From CAWATZ01 sp963784995 (GTDB lineage: Bacteria > Planctomycetota > Planctomycetia > Gemmatales > Gemmataceae), in the NCBI GenBank assembly GCA_963784995.1, contig CAWATZ010000002.1, positions 558,001 to 622,000 on the forward strand: a DNA stretch of 64,000 bases. Reading direction: 5' to 3'. Made by a program: the position numbers and the translations under genes. The notes beneath the pieces were generated by a model, which was not told the origin of the DNA, made no database searches, and saw only the letters and a list, made by a program, of their open reading frames with translations. Positions 43,921 through 52,075 of this stretch are shown here, piece by piece (within the stretch, counting starts at the first letter, position 1; every line of letters starts with the position of its first letter).

Positions 43921-44637
43921 ATGACCGCGCCAGCGATCGTTCGCGTCAACGACCTGCACAAGTCCTTCCGGCGCGGCAGTGAGCAGATCGACGTCCTCAG
44001 CAACCTCACCCTGGACGTGCCGGCCGGCGAGTTCCTGGCCCTGATGGGCCCCTCCGGCTCGGGCAAGACGACGCTGCTGAACCTGATCGCCGGGCTGGAC
44101 AAGCCCACCAGCGGCGCGATCCACGTCGGCGACCAGCTGATCAGCGGCATGAGCGAGGGCCAGCTCGCCCGCTGGCGGACCCGGCACGTCGGTTTCGTGT
44201 TCCAGTTCTATCATCTGCTGCCGGTGCTGACCGCGTACGAGAACGTGGAATTGCCCTTGCTGCTGCTGCCGTTGTCGGCCAAACAGCGGAAACGGCAAGT
44301 GCTGACGGCCCTGGACCTGGTGGGGCTCTCCGACCGTCTCCGCCATCGCCCCGGCCAGCTCTCCGGCGGCCAGCAGCAGCGGGTCGGCATCGCCCGGGCC
44401 ATCGTCACCGATCCAACGCTGATCGTGGCCGACGAGCCGACCGGCGACCTGGATTCGCGCTCGGCGGATGAGATTCTCGCGCTGCTGGTGGAATTGCAGA
44501 AGGGCCTGCGGAAAACGATCCTGATGGTCACCCACGATCCCCAGGCGGCCTCTCATGCGGAGCGCATCTTGCACCTGGAAAAGGGCCGGCTGGAGCTGGA
44601 CGTTGCCGCCGCTCCCAGGACGGTCTTTCGGCAGTGA
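43921..44637 (+). CDS. ABC transporter ATP-binding protein (LolD/MacB type)
   Basis: The 238-residue protein has the Walker A GPSGSGKTTLLNLIAGLD, Q-loop FQFYHLLPVLTAYENVELPL, the signature LSGGQQQRVGIARAI, Walker B TLIVADEPTGDLDS, and the switch histidine in VTHDPQAA. The ENVELPL block and length are typical of LolD/MacB/FtsE-like ATPases that drive lipoprotein or macrolide export. Its adaptor partner is the upstream gene. A FtsX-like permease would be expected next but is replaced by a palindromic repeat and a convergent gene. Confidence 0.92.
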   Translation: MTAPAIVRVNDLHKSFRRGSEQIDVLSNLTLDVPAGEFLALMGPSGSGKTTLLNLIAGLDKPTSGAIHVGDQLISGMSEGQLARWRTRHVGFVFQFYHLLPVLTAYENVELPLLLLPLSAKQRKRQVLTALDLVGLSDRLRHRPGQLSGGQQQRVGIARAIVTDPTLIVADEPTGDLDSRSADEILALLVELQKGLRKTILMVTHDPQAASHAERILHLEKGRLELDVAAAPRTVFRQ

Positions 44638-44663
44638 GGGTCGGTTTCCGAAGCCGCTTGCGG

Positions 44664-44796
44664 CGCTGTAGGGAACGCCCTCCGTGGCGTTCCGGTCCCA
44701 CGCGGAACGCCACGCCCCACGGAACGCCACGGAGGGCGTTCCCTACAGCGCGTTCCGCGTGGGACCGGAACGCCACGGAGGGCGTTCCCTACAGCG
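44664..44796. repeat. 46-bp-arm inverted repeat of the CTGTAGGGAACGCC family
   Basis: 44664-44709 and 44751-44796 are perfect inverted copies, and the centre (44718-44750) contains a further partial copy. The 30-bp core 44666-44695 recurs exactly at 57434-57463 inside the Ehr large-subunit gene. The element sits between the ATPase gene and the convergent subtilase gene. Confidence 0.93.
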
Positions 44797-45620
44797 TCTT
44801 CCGCGCCTGCGCCATCCAGTACAGCAGCGTCTTGATCTCGAACGGTTTCAGCTCCGGGCGCAGCGACAGCAGCCGGGCGACGATGCCGGTCAGATGGGGA
44901 GCGGCCCAGCTGGTGGCCGGCTCCTGGGCGAAGGGGCCCAGGTAGCCAACGCTTTTCGCCTGGAACTCGATCTGCTCGCGCAGCTGGTAGGCAAAGTGGA
45001 GCGGATCGGTGAATGGGCCGCGGTCCACCGACAGCAGCGGCGGCGCGAACACCGCCGGGTAGCTGCGCGTCAGCGGATGCTCGTTGTGGGCCGCCGCCAC
45101 GACCACCACGTCCCGGAAATACGCCTCCTCGATGACGCGCTGCAGCTGCTGCCGGCGCGGCAACTGCTGCAAGTGCTGCTCGGGCACTCCCAGCGACAGG
45201 TTGATCACCTTGCAGTGCCAGACGTCCAGGGCCCAGCGCAGGGCCCGGCAAACGATCTCTACCTCGCAGGAACCGCGCGGACCAAAGACGTCGGCCGAGA
45301 ACAGCAGCACGCGCGGGGCCAGGCTCAGGATGATGTCTGCGACCGTGGTGCCATGGGGGGCGCTCTGCTGGCCAGCGTAAGGCAATGGCTCGGTCCGGTC
45401 GGGAGTAAACACCGCCCCTTCGATCGGCAGCAGTTCCTGGCCGCGCTGGCGAAACCGCCCTTCGAGGACGGAGGCGCTCGACGCCGCTGTCGAGGATGCA
45501 GACGCGAACCCCTTCACCGGTGGCGCGGGGATCGTGCAACAGCCGCTCCGGGGCCAGCAGAGCAAGCACTTCCTCGAAGACGTTCCGGGGCACGGAGGGC
45601 TCGGTCGGGACCTCGCTCAC
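44789..45620 (-). CDS. Subtilisin-like serine protease (S8 family, frameshifted)
   Basis: The N-terminal frame (GTG 45620, overlapping the previous stop as GTGA) gives RNVFEEVLALLAPERLLHDP and the Asp motif VRVCILDSGVE. After an indel near 45480 the second frame carries the His motif APHGTTVADIILSLAP, VINLSLGVPE, and the Ser motif ATSWAAPHLTGIVARLL. The S8 triad is therefore complete, in a short protein of about 276 residues without a signal peptide. A cytoplasmic or regulatory protease is likely. Translational coupling to the response-regulator gene suggests a shared signalling role. The coding end touches the 44664-44796 repeat. Confidence 0.82.
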
Positions 45621-46891
45621 GGACGCGCCTCCTGGCTCGCCTCGATTCCCGTGACCTCGTCCAGCAGCTCCTGGAGGCTCTCCACGACGCGGATGCAGTG
45701 GCGGACCCCCGCGGGACCGTGGCGGACCGCCATTTGCCGCACCGCCTCGGCCAGCCGGATGGTCTCCTCGGCATGGGCGGGCTGCTGGCTGCCGCGGAAC
45801 CCCTCGCGCAGTTGCTCCAGCACGGCCGGCGGCGGCGGCTCGTCCGGTCGGGGGACCTGTCCCTGCTGCAGCGACCGGGCCATCGATTCGCTGGCCCCCA
45901 GGGCGGCGGCCACGGCGTCAAACAGGACACGCTGCGTTTGCCGTTCTCCAAGGGCCTGACGCAGCATCTCGACGGCCAGGTCGGCAACGGTGTCCGCGCT
46001 TTGCCTGTCCTGCTCGGTGAACCCGGTCGGGACCAGTTGACCACGCGCATCAACCTTGTCGAACAACTCCAGCACCACGACCAGCCCCGGAGCGACCGTC
46101 AGCGGCACCGCCAGCAGCGAATGCCGGTCGCGCTCGAACGGCTGCAGCTGGAAACTGCCGTCGCTGCGCTGCAGGTCGGCCAGGATACAGGAGCGCTGCA
46201 CGCTGGAGACGCTGCCGGCCAGGGACTGAGCGAAAGGGATCGGCTCACAGGCCAGCAGTTGTCCGGAGGAGCCATAGACCCGGCAGACCTCGGCCGGTTT
46301 CTGCTCGGGATCGTAGCGGCGGGCCAGCAGGACGCCGTCGCTGGCTCCGGTGGTCCGCATCAGAAAGCGGAACAGGTGGGCGATGGCCGAGGGCAGCGGC
46401 ACCGGGTCGTTGAGAGCGGTCGCGGTCTGGACCAGGGGCAGCACCTTCTCGACGGCCGACCGGAAGGCGATCAGCTGCTGGTGCAGTTTCTGCTCACGCC
46501 GGGCCGGCCGGATGCGGTCGAGTTGCCGGCGAACGGCCTGGAGGAACGTGGCCCGGTTGAGGTCCTGGTTCTTGTCGAGGTAATCGCGCACGCCCATGCG
46601 CATGGCGTCCAGCGGTGTGGCCTGGTGGGCAAAGCCCGTGACCAGGATGGCCACGACGTCGGGATTGAACAGCGTCAGGTCCTCCAGCAAACGAAGACCG
46701 TCGTTGCCCGCTCCCAGGTTCCAGTCCAGGATGGCCAGGTCGATCACCTGCTGGTTGGCCTCCAGCAGGGCCGACTCGGCGTCGCCGGCGGACAGGATGC
46801 GACAGCCCAGGTTGGCGCTCTCCAACCACTCCCGGAAGGTTTGCCGGACCGGGGCCTCGTCATCCACGATCAGGATCGTTTCCGGATCCAT
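45617..46891 (-). CDS. Response regulator with receiver and GAF-like domains
   Basis: From ATG 46891 the protein has 424 residues. Residues 1-125 are a receiver domain: ETILIVDDEAPVRQTF with the acidic pair, LAILDWNLGAGNDGLRLLED with the phospho-acceptor aspartate, VTGFAHQATPLDAM and DYLDKNQ. A linker helix follows, then a GAF-like region (about 150-320: FLMRTTGASDGVLLARRYDP, SLLAVPLTVAPGLVVVLELF). The C-terminal 100 residues are helical and unrecognised. No DNA-binding domain is seen. The frame stays open upstream through a dispersed repeat to 47071, but the family start favours 46891. It overlaps the subtilase gene by four bases. Confidence 0.88.
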   Translation of the reverse strand: MDPETILIVDDEAPVRQTFREWLESANLGCRILSAGDAESALLEANQQVIDLAILDWNLGAGNDGLRLLEDLTLFNPDVVAILVTGFAHQATPLDAMRMGVRDYLDKNQDLNRATFLQAVRRQLDRIRPARREQKLHQQLIAFRSAVEKVLPLVQTATALNDPVPLPSAIAHLFRFLMRTTGASDGVLLARRYDPEQKPAEVCRVYGSSGQLLACEPIPFAQSLAGSVSSVQRSCILADLQRSDGSFQLQPFERDRHSLLAVPLTVAPGLVVVLELFDKVDARGQLVPTGFTEQDRQSADTVADLAVEMLRQALGERQTQRVLFDAVAAALGASESMARSLQQGQVPRPDEPPPPAVLEQLREGFRGSQQPAHAEETIRLAEAVRQMAVRHGPAGVRHCIRVVESLQELLDEVTGIEASQEARP

Positions 46892-46904
46892 GCTTGTCTT
46901 TCTC

Positions 46905-47031
46905 CCCTCTCCCACAAGGAGAGAGGTTGGGGGTGAGGGGTTGCGAACGGTGGTCACTCCATCGTACCCGATCCAACCCCTCACCCCCAACCCCTCTCCC
47001 ACAAGGGGAGAGGGGAGAAAGAAGGCTGTTG
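46905..47031. repeat. Dispersed CTCACCCCCAACCCCTCTCC-type inverted repeat
   Basis: Near-identical inverted halves (CTTTCTCCCCTCTCCC on the left, GGGAGAGGGGAGAAAG on the right) flank the response-regulator start. This repeat type is widespread in large GC-rich bacterial genomes. It may form a leader hairpin. Confidence 0.8.
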
Positions 47032-47077
47032 TGCTCCCGGCCCTGCCCTTTTCGGCGTCTGAGCGCTGCAAGCTCGC

Positions 47078-47455
47078 TCACAACCCGGGGAACAGCCCGT
47101 TCCAGGTGTTGAACAGGAAACCCCCGGTCGCCTCCTGCAGCGCTTCTTGCACAGTGAACAGTGTTCTGTACTCCTGCAGGGCCGCGTCCAGGTCGTCGAT
47201 CAGGATCTCGAACCGGACATCGCACGGGAGCAGAGCGGCCGCAGCCGGGTTTTCCCGGGCGATGTCCGCGTTCTCCTCGGCAACGTAGTCATCCGCAGCG
47301 CAGGCAATCCGGAGGATCGGGCCGGCTGGGTAGCTGACGGCCAACTCGTCGCCGCATCGCTCCACTGCGAGCTGGCAGCAGGCGAGGGCCTTCGCCGCGC
47401 CCTCGAGGTCGCACCGTCCGGAGCGGAAGCATACGAAACAGGCATCATCCGCCAT
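47078..47455 (-). CDS. Hypothetical small protein, immunity-like
   Basis: The start ATG 47455 lies behind GGAGGGATGATTGA. The 125-residue protein is acidic and alanine-rich with six cysteines, mostly in the N-terminal half (CFVCFRSGRC, LACCQLAVERC). It ends in a helix-strand part (DVRFEILIDDLDAALQEYRT). No family is recognised. It is the last of nine consecutive small minus-strand genes between 47 and 52.8 kb, a setting typical of immunity or accessory genes. Confidence 0.62.
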   Translation of the reverse strand: MADDACFVCFRSGRCDLEGAAKALACCQLAVERCGDELAVSYPAGPILRIACAADDYVAEENADIARENPAAAALLPCDVRFEILIDDLDAALQEYRTLFTVQEALQEATGGFLFNTWNGLFPGL

Positions 47456-47492
47456 TCAATCATCCCTCCGCTGCGCAGAACGATCGGGTGGT

Positions 47493-48224
47493 TCAGCGTT
47501 GACGTGACTCCAGGGCGAGCACGAGGTCGATCAGCCAGCAGCCCGAAACGTGCGGTCCAGGTCCGCGCAGATGCCCGAGGATGACTTCGTCGTCGCAGCC
47601 GGCTTCCTCAAGGGCATCCGCCAGCACGGCAAGGCGGCTTGACTCCAGGGTCCCCGCGGGCAACTCGCGCTGTTCGTAAGCGGCCTGGGCCAACGCCTGC
47701 ACCGTCGAGGTCCGCCAGAGCGGAAGGATCGAGACGGGCTGGAAGACGTTGGCGAAGGAATCGCGCACGACGTGGCAGAACGTGGCGCACTCCTGCCGCC
47801 ATTCGTCCTTCTTGATCCAGCTGCTCCCAAGGACGAAGCTGCACTCCTCTTCGAGGTCGTTCGGTGCGCCGCTCCACAGGACCCCGAGCAGCGTTCCCAT
47901 CGCTTCTGCAAGAGCGGACCAGGCATCTCGGCGGGCTGCCTCGACAAGCAAGGGTTGCGAGCGGTAACCGGGAATTCGCATCCCCTGGACGGCAACCCGC
48001 ATCTCGGTGTAACTGGCCTTGCCGTCCGCATACCGTTCGACGACTTCCAGCGCTTGCCGCTGCTCCGCGTTGAGCTTCGACCAGACCCGCCGGATGAGCG
48101 CCGCCGCGACAAGCCGGAACTTGCGCGGATCCTCGACCCCGCGCTGCTTCGCGAGTTGAGCCAGCGTGTACGGATTCTTGCTCCGCTGCCAGCGTTCTTC
48201 CGGGCGGTCGATAAGTCTTGTCAT
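47493..48224 (-). CDS. Gemmataceae-type hypothetical protein, paralogue of 26804-27487
   Basis: From ATG 48224 the protein has 243 residues. Its ends match the 26804-27487 protein: RKFRLVAAALIRRVWSKL and VVERYADG near the N-terminus, and GTLESSRLAVLADALEEAGC with HLRGPGPHVSGCWLIDLVL at the C-terminus. The cysteines of the N-terminal helix in the paralogue are replaced by alanine here. The middle (about 90-180) differs. It is soluble. The function is unknown; the family is expanded in Gemmata relatives. Confidence 0.75.
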   Translation of the reverse strand: MTRLIDRPEERWQRSKNPYTLAQLAKQRGVEDPRKFRLVAAALIRRVWSKLNAEQRQALEVVERYADGKASYTEMRVAVQGMRIPGYRSQPLLVEAARRDAWSALAEAMGTLLGVLWSGAPNDLEEECSFVLGSSWIKKDEWRQECATFCHVVRDSFANVFQPVSILPLWRTSTVQALAQAAYEQRELPAGTLESSRLAVLADALEEAGCDDEVILGHLRGPGPHVSGCWLIDLVLALESRQR

Positions 48225-48262
48225 CCGCCTGCTCCTTCGTACTCTTGCGGAAGCCGTCGCTG

Positions 48263-48585
48263 TCAGGTGCAGCCCACTTTCCACTCCCGCAGCAGTTCGT
48301 CGTCCGGGCTGTAGCACTCGGCGGTGAAGGCGACCCCGGCCCGCTCCAGCAGGGCAAGCACTCGCTCGGCGTTGGTCTCCACGTCAGCGACCGGGCCGTG
48401 CAGCAGGATTGGCGACGCCCCTCGATGACCAGTTCGGCCCACGAGCAGTGGACCTCCAGGTGGTCCCAGTCGTCCGGCTCCAGAACCTGCCAGCTGTGCG
48501 CCTCGAATATCCCGGCGACCTGCCGCCGCGACAGCGTCGTGTCCAAGCAACTGGAGAAGTTCGAGAAGCCAGGGATCTCCGCCAT
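48263..48585 (-). CDS. Hypothetical small protein (frameshifted)
   Basis: ATG 48585 follows AAAGGAG. The first frame reads MAEIPGFSNFSSCLDTTLSR and continues to ELVIEG; one extra G in the GGGG run near 48418 would lead to GASPILLHGPVADVETNAER and on to the stop at 48263, giving about 107 residues. Both parts are plausible coding sequence (WDHLEVHCSWAELVIEG, FTAECYSPDDELLREW). No family is recognised. A 57-bp element with inverted ends lies directly upstream (48600-48656). Confidence 0.6.
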
Positions 48586-48599
48586 CCGTCGCGTCTCCT

Positions 48600-48656
48600 T
48601 TGCCGAACAGCAAGCTCCCCAGCGGGCTCACGCGGGCGCGACTGTGTATTCGGCAA
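48600..48656. repeat. 57-bp element with TTGCCGAA inverted ends
   Basis: The ends TTGCCGAA (48600-48607) and TTCGGCAA (48649-48656) are inverted repeats, and the core contains GGCTCACGCGGG (48625-48636), which also occurs at 1536-1547 and 32948-32959. All three lie in leaders of small minus-strand genes. Size and shape resemble an integron attC site, but the canonical GTTRRRY core is not met. Confidence 0.5.
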
Positions 48657-48657
48657 G

Positions 48658-49203
48658 TCAACAGTCGCGTGGCCGCGCTGCTGTCGCGTCTGGATACGAT
48701 TCGGCCTCTTGACCCAACTGCGACTCATACTGCCTGCGGTCGAAGATAAACGGCCCCAGGTCGTAACGCCAGTGCGGGCGGTGGAACTGCCCGAACTCGG
48801 ACCAGACGACTGCGTCCGGCAGCACTTCCACCCGGACCTGCAGGAACCAGCACTGAGTGATCCCACAGGTGCAACCCAGAACTGTTGCTTTGGTCCGGCG
48901 AGGATCGTCCGGCTCCAACACGAACCCCGGATCGCGCGGTTGGCCCAGGAGTTCCCGGCTCGGGGGCAACAGGCACGCTGCGGACAGGTAGTGGTAGTCG
49001 CCCGGCTCGAATCGGAACTCGTCGGGATTCTCAAACTCGGGTAGCCGCGCCAGGTACTCCGCCCGCGCCCACGGCTCCTCGGCCGCCCTGACCAGCTCGA
49101 GCAGCGGCCGCCCGTTGATGGCGATGAGCGCCAGTCGGAATGGCCGCCGCTCCGGCGGGCACTCAGCGAGTGGCGGGTACAGTGTCACCTCGAACCGATC
49201 CAC
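48658..49203 (-). CDS. Hypothetical protein, 181 residues
   Basis: GTG 49203 is chosen because AGGAGGG lies six bases upstream. The protein contains a distinctive block TVLGCTCGITQCWFLQVRVE followed by VVWSEFGQFHRPHWRYDLGP, which I recall from uncharacterised bacterial proteins of this size. Three cysteines in that block might bind metal. It is soluble. Its leader carries a degenerate 18-bp repeat array (49251-49322) similar to the one at 5279-5368. Confidence 0.68.
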   Translation of the reverse strand: MDRFEVTLYPPLAECPPERRPFRLALIAINGRPLLELVRAAEEPWARAEYLARLPEFENPDEFRFEPGDYHYLSAACLLPPSRELLGQPRDPGFVLEPDDPRRTKATVLGCTCGITQCWFLQVRVEVLPDAVVWSEFGQFHRPHWRYDLGPFIFDRRQYESQLGQEAESYPDATAARPRDC

Positions 49204-49250
49204 CGCTCGCCCTCCTGAGGCCGAACAGCCGAGTCTTCGTCCGGCTAGCC

Positions 49251-49322
49251 ACGGATCACGGCTCAATGCCTATCACGGCCGGGATGGATAGCACGGCTCA
49301 GCCGCCTATCACGGTCATCGTT
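49251..49322. repeat. Array of degenerate 18-bp tandem repeats, second locus
   Basis: Four units start at 49251, 49269, 49287 and 49305, with weaker continuation to about 49358. Units at 49269-49322 closely match 5315-5368, including GATAGCACGGCTC and CTATCACGG in the same order and phase. Confidence 0.72.
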
Positions 49323-49410
49323 CTCGCTTACGTCCCGGTTTAGCCTATCACGGCACAGGGCTCAGAGCCATTGTTTTTCACCGTGTTCTCGACAGCTTGA
49401 AGGGACGACT

Positions 49411-49917
49411 TCATTGAATCGCCCGACAGACTCTGTCTGCATCTTCTTCTTGCTTGAGCACGACAATCAGCGTCTCCACCGGGCTCCAGTCACGCTCCAT
49501 CGCTTGCCGGAGGGCGGCAGCGAAATCCTCCATCGACAATGGCCCAAACCCCGTGGCCAGGGCCGGGAGCGTGACGGTTCGCGCATCAAGATCGCGAGCC
49601 ATTTCCAGGGCACGGACAATGGTCTGGGCCACAAGCTCGACCGAGGAATCGTAAGAGCGGTCGATGGCCACCGCGTGCAGGATCTTCTTCACCGGCAGCG
49701 AGCCTGGACCCGTGCAGACCACCGTTCCCGGATCGACGTGCGACCTTCCCAGGCCGCGCAGGTACTGCTGGAGTTCTTCAAAGACCAGCTCGCCCTTGGG
49801 CCGCACCATGATGCCGAGGTTGACGCCGCCCGTCATCTGGAACCACGGGTTCGCCGTCGAGATCAGCACGTCGGCGGCCACGTCCAGGATGTTCCCAACG
49901 CGAATCTCGACGTTCAT
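49411..49917 (-). CDS. Macro-domain protein
   Basis: The 168-residue protein is a single macro domain: NVEIRVGNILDVAADVLIST, the ligand-binding ANPWFQMTGGVNLGI stretch, GTVVCTGPGSLPVKKILHAV, TVTLPALATGFGPLSMEDFA and a C-terminal VETLIVVLKQEEDA strand. Macro domains bind or hydrolyse ADP-ribose derivatives. In bacterial accessory clusters they can reverse toxin ADP-ribosylation. Here it lies among immunity-like genes, which makes that role possible. ATG 49917 follows AAGGGGA. Confidence 0.88.
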   Translation of the reverse strand: MNVEIRVGNILDVAADVLISTANPWFQMTGGVNLGIMVRPKGELVFEELQQYLRGLGRSHVDPGTVVCTGPGSLPVKKILHAVAIDRSYDSSVELVAQTIVRALEMARDLDARTVTLPALATGFGPLSMEDFAAALRQAMERDWSPVETLIVVLKQEEDADRVCRAIQ

Positions 49918-49941
49918 CGCTTGTCCCCTTCCGACTCGCGC

Positions 49942-50019
49942 CTAAAGACGTTTCGACGCCCGCCGCAGCGAAGCCTCGATGTCGGGCTTCGACAGAAAGA
50001 CTTGCGCGAGCCAGTTCAC
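49942..50019 (-). CDS. Possible 25-residue peptide
   Basis: GTG 50019 follows GGAGGACGAGGACTC and opens a 25-codon frame (NWLAQVFLSKPDIEASLRR) ending in TAG at 49942. It sits between two small genes of the same strand. The good ribosome site is the only support. It may equally be the remnant of a larger gene. Confidence 0.3.
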   Translation of the reverse strand: MNWLAQVFLSKPDIEASLRRASKRL

Positions 50020-50041
50020 GAGTCCTCGTCCTCCGCGATCC

Positions 50042-50386
50042 TTATCCGCTCACGCAGCGGCCTGACCTCAATGCCTCTTCCACCTCCAGGACAAGCTCCA
50101 CCAGGTCCAGACGATCAGCGCTCTGCAACCCAACTTCCAGCTCCTCGACCGACAATCCTTCCAGCGGGGCCAGGAGGGCGGCGAGAAAGCGGAGTTTGGA
50201 TTGGCCGGCTCGTCGCACGAAGAACAGCGTGCCTTCCGAGCCTGCGAGCGACCAGAGTTCCGCGCCGCAGCGCGGGCAGCTCCTTTGACCGATGACCTCA
50301 GAGTCCGGGACCCAGAGCGCCGCACGGCAAATCGAGCAACGGTTGCAGTCAGGCAACGGCATCGTCATTGTCTCGGTTTGTCGCAT
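50042..50386 (-). CDS. Zinc-ribbon protein with acyl-carrier-like C-terminus
   Basis: The 114-residue protein (ATG 50386; ATG 50368 is an alternative) begins with a four-cysteine ribbon (CNRCSICRAALW, CPRCGAELW). The C-terminal part, LSVEELEVGLQSADRLDLVE followed by LVLEVEEALRSG, looks like helix II of an acyl carrier protein (DSLDxVELV), but the serine that carries phosphopantetheine is replaced by arginine. It therefore cannot be a normal carrier. It may be a binding adaptor. Family not known. Confidence 0.65.
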   Translation of the reverse strand: MRQTETMTMPLPDCNRCSICRAALWVPDSEVIGQRSCPRCGAELWSLAGSEGTLFFVRRAGQSKLRFLAALLAPLEGLSVEELEVGLQSADRLDLVELVLEVEEALRSGRCVSG

Positions 50387-50437
50387 CCGCCTGGTGGCCG
50401 TCTCCTCGCTGCCGAACGGTTACGTCCATACCGTGGC

Positions 50438-51277
50438 CTACGACTTCCACAGATCCAGAAGCACGTCCGCGAACCAGCTAAGAAAATCGAGTTGTTCCCC
50501 CTGCTGGCTGAACTCTGGTCGCCAACCGCCAACTTCACACCAAACGCTGCCGTGCAGCTCGCCGGTGACGACCAGAGAGACTCTATCAGAACTGGGATAA
50601 CTCGCGACTGCCAGGCAACCGGGTGGCTGGCACTCCGTTTCCCGGTTATCCCGATAGTCGTCCAGCTCGGGGAGGAAATGCGGGTAGGGGTTCAACGGAT
50701 TGTCCAGGCGAGCGGCCGCGAGCTGCGAGCAACGCTCGCGTAGTCGCTCCTTCGTGATCGGGAACGGCTCTTGCAGTGCGGGATTCTCCGGGCTGGTCCC
50801 GAGAGCCTCGACTTCAAAGTCACAGTATTCCCCCGGCATCCAGCCCCCATTGCCGATCTCAAGTAGGAAGAGTCGGTACTCTTCGGGAAGAGACACGCCA
50901 TTGGCTGCTTCCCAGGCCGTGATCTCCTGCTCAGTCAAGCACGGCTGGGGAGTGTAACTGGGCCTCCTCTCATTCCTTCCCTTTCCATCCAGGTCATGCA
51001 CCTGACCTTCGAGGAGTTTCTTGATCCGGGCCAGGAGCAAGCGTCGCTGCCACGGCAGGATCACGGCCGGATGCTGCTGCCGCAGCTCCTCCTCGCGCTG
51101 CAACAATGTGGCGAGTCTCGGGTCCGCCGGCTTCAGGTACGCGCAGGCGCATTGGCAGCGCAGGTATTCGCCCCTGGGATCGCCACGCTCCTCCAGCCAA
51201 TCGGCGTAGACCAGGCGGAGGGTAGCGTCATCCGGCGCGTTGAGGATCGCTTGCAGCAATCCGGCTTCATCCGTCAT
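50438..51277 (-). CDS. TIGR02996 plus SUKH (SMI1/KNR4) domain protein
   Basis: The 279-residue protein begins with the repeat-companion domain TIGR02996 (LLQAILNAPDDATLRLVYAD, WLEERGDPRGEYLRCQ). From about residue 110 it has an SMI1/KNR4 (SUKH) domain: LTEQEITAWEAANGVSLPEE, YRLFLLEIGNGGWMPGEYCD, and a WFADVLLDLWKS tail. SUKH proteins are mostly immunity factors against polymorphic toxins. The start overlaps the upstream gene by 11 bases, so the two are likely translated together. No toxin gene is next to it. Confidence 0.85.
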   Translation of the reverse strand: MTDEAGLLQAILNAPDDATLRLVYADWLEERGDPRGEYLRCQCACAYLKPADPRLATLLQREEELRQQHPAVILPWQRRLLLARIKKLLEGQVHDLDGKGRNERRPSYTPQPCLTEQEITAWEAANGVSLPEEYRLFLLEIGNGGWMPGEYCDFEVEALGTSPENPALQEPFPITKERLRERCSQLAAARLDNPLNPYPHFLPELDDYRDNRETECQPPGCLAVASYPSSDRVSLVVTGELHGSVWCEVGGWRPEFSQQGEQLDFLSWFADVLLDLWKS

Positions 51278-51746
51278 GAGTCCCTCGTTTCAGGTGCTGG
51301 CGCAACACGGGAAAGACCCAGCTGGACAACCACAACACCGTTGGCGGCCCTTCGGAGGACAGCTGGATGAACCCCACGTACAATCCCGACGAGAGAACGA
51401 CCACGGTCAAACGGGATTGGGGGGCACGCACCGTTGAGTAAGACAGTCCGACCTTGTCCAACTCGCCCAGAAACTCCGCAAGGCTCAGTTCATCGCGGAT
51501 GATCCAGGGGTCGAGGTTCAGTCCGCCCCAGCCTTTTGGGTTGGGCCAGCACCCCACGTGTACCCCTTCCACCAACCGATCCGAGGGACCGAACCGGATC
51601 TCGACAAAGCCGTACACCCAGGCATTCCGCCCCTTTCGTTTCTCCGCCTTGCCAAACGCCTGCTCGACCTCCGCCTGGGGGCTCCCCTTCACGATGGGAC
51701 CAAAGACACCTCGCTCGACAAAGTCCTGCAGGGATACTTGCCCCAT
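51267..51746 (-). CDS. Hypothetical protein, immunity-like
   Basis: ATG 51746 lies six bases after GGAGG, giving 159 residues. The protein starts MGQVSLQDFVERGVFGPIVK and contains RNAWVYGFVEIRFGPSDRL and DELSLAEFLGELDKVGLSY, the alternating strand/helix pattern of small immunity proteins. Hydrophobic stretches near the end (LYVGFIQLSS, TVLWLSSWVF) are too short for clear membrane helices. The gene overlaps the SUKH gene downstream. No family name can be given. Confidence 0.65.
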   Translation of the reverse strand: MGQVSLQDFVERGVFGPIVKGSPQAEVEQAFGKAEKRKGRNAWVYGFVEIRFGPSDRLVEGVHVGCWPNPKGWGGLNLDPWIIRDELSLAEFLGELDKVGLSYSTVRAPQSRLTVVVLSSGLYVGFIQLSSEGPPTVLWLSSWVFPVLRQHLKRGTHDG

Positions 51747-52075
51747 CGGAACCTCCACGCTCTCCGAGCCTTGTCTGCAACAGACCAGCTTACACCATCC
51801 CTGTACGTTGGTCACAGACTACTTTGGGGAATCCCGATGCGTTCCTTCTGCAAGGTCTGGCCATGCAGTTGGTGACAGGTAAGCCACCGTTGCAGCCGTT
51901 TGCTATCGGTGCCTGTCGTTCTTGGGAAACTCAGGACGTCTTCTGGCAATTGGCAAATCGCGCACGATTGACACAATCAGAACAAGGGCGATTGCTGCTC
52001 AGTTATCGTCGCTGTCTTGCCAGGTGCGCCACCCGGAGCGCAAAGCGACAAGGAAATCGCTGGCACACTATTTCG
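51747..52075. other. Intergenic region, no gene supported
   Basis: A 329-bp gap within the small-gene run. No convincing frame, repeat or hairpin. It may hold a promoter for the 51746-50438 pair. Confidence 0.4.

Noticed and set aside
44684..46936. Open frame of 750 codons on the plus strand
   Set aside because: Antisense to the subtilase and response regulator and partly built from the dispersed repeat.
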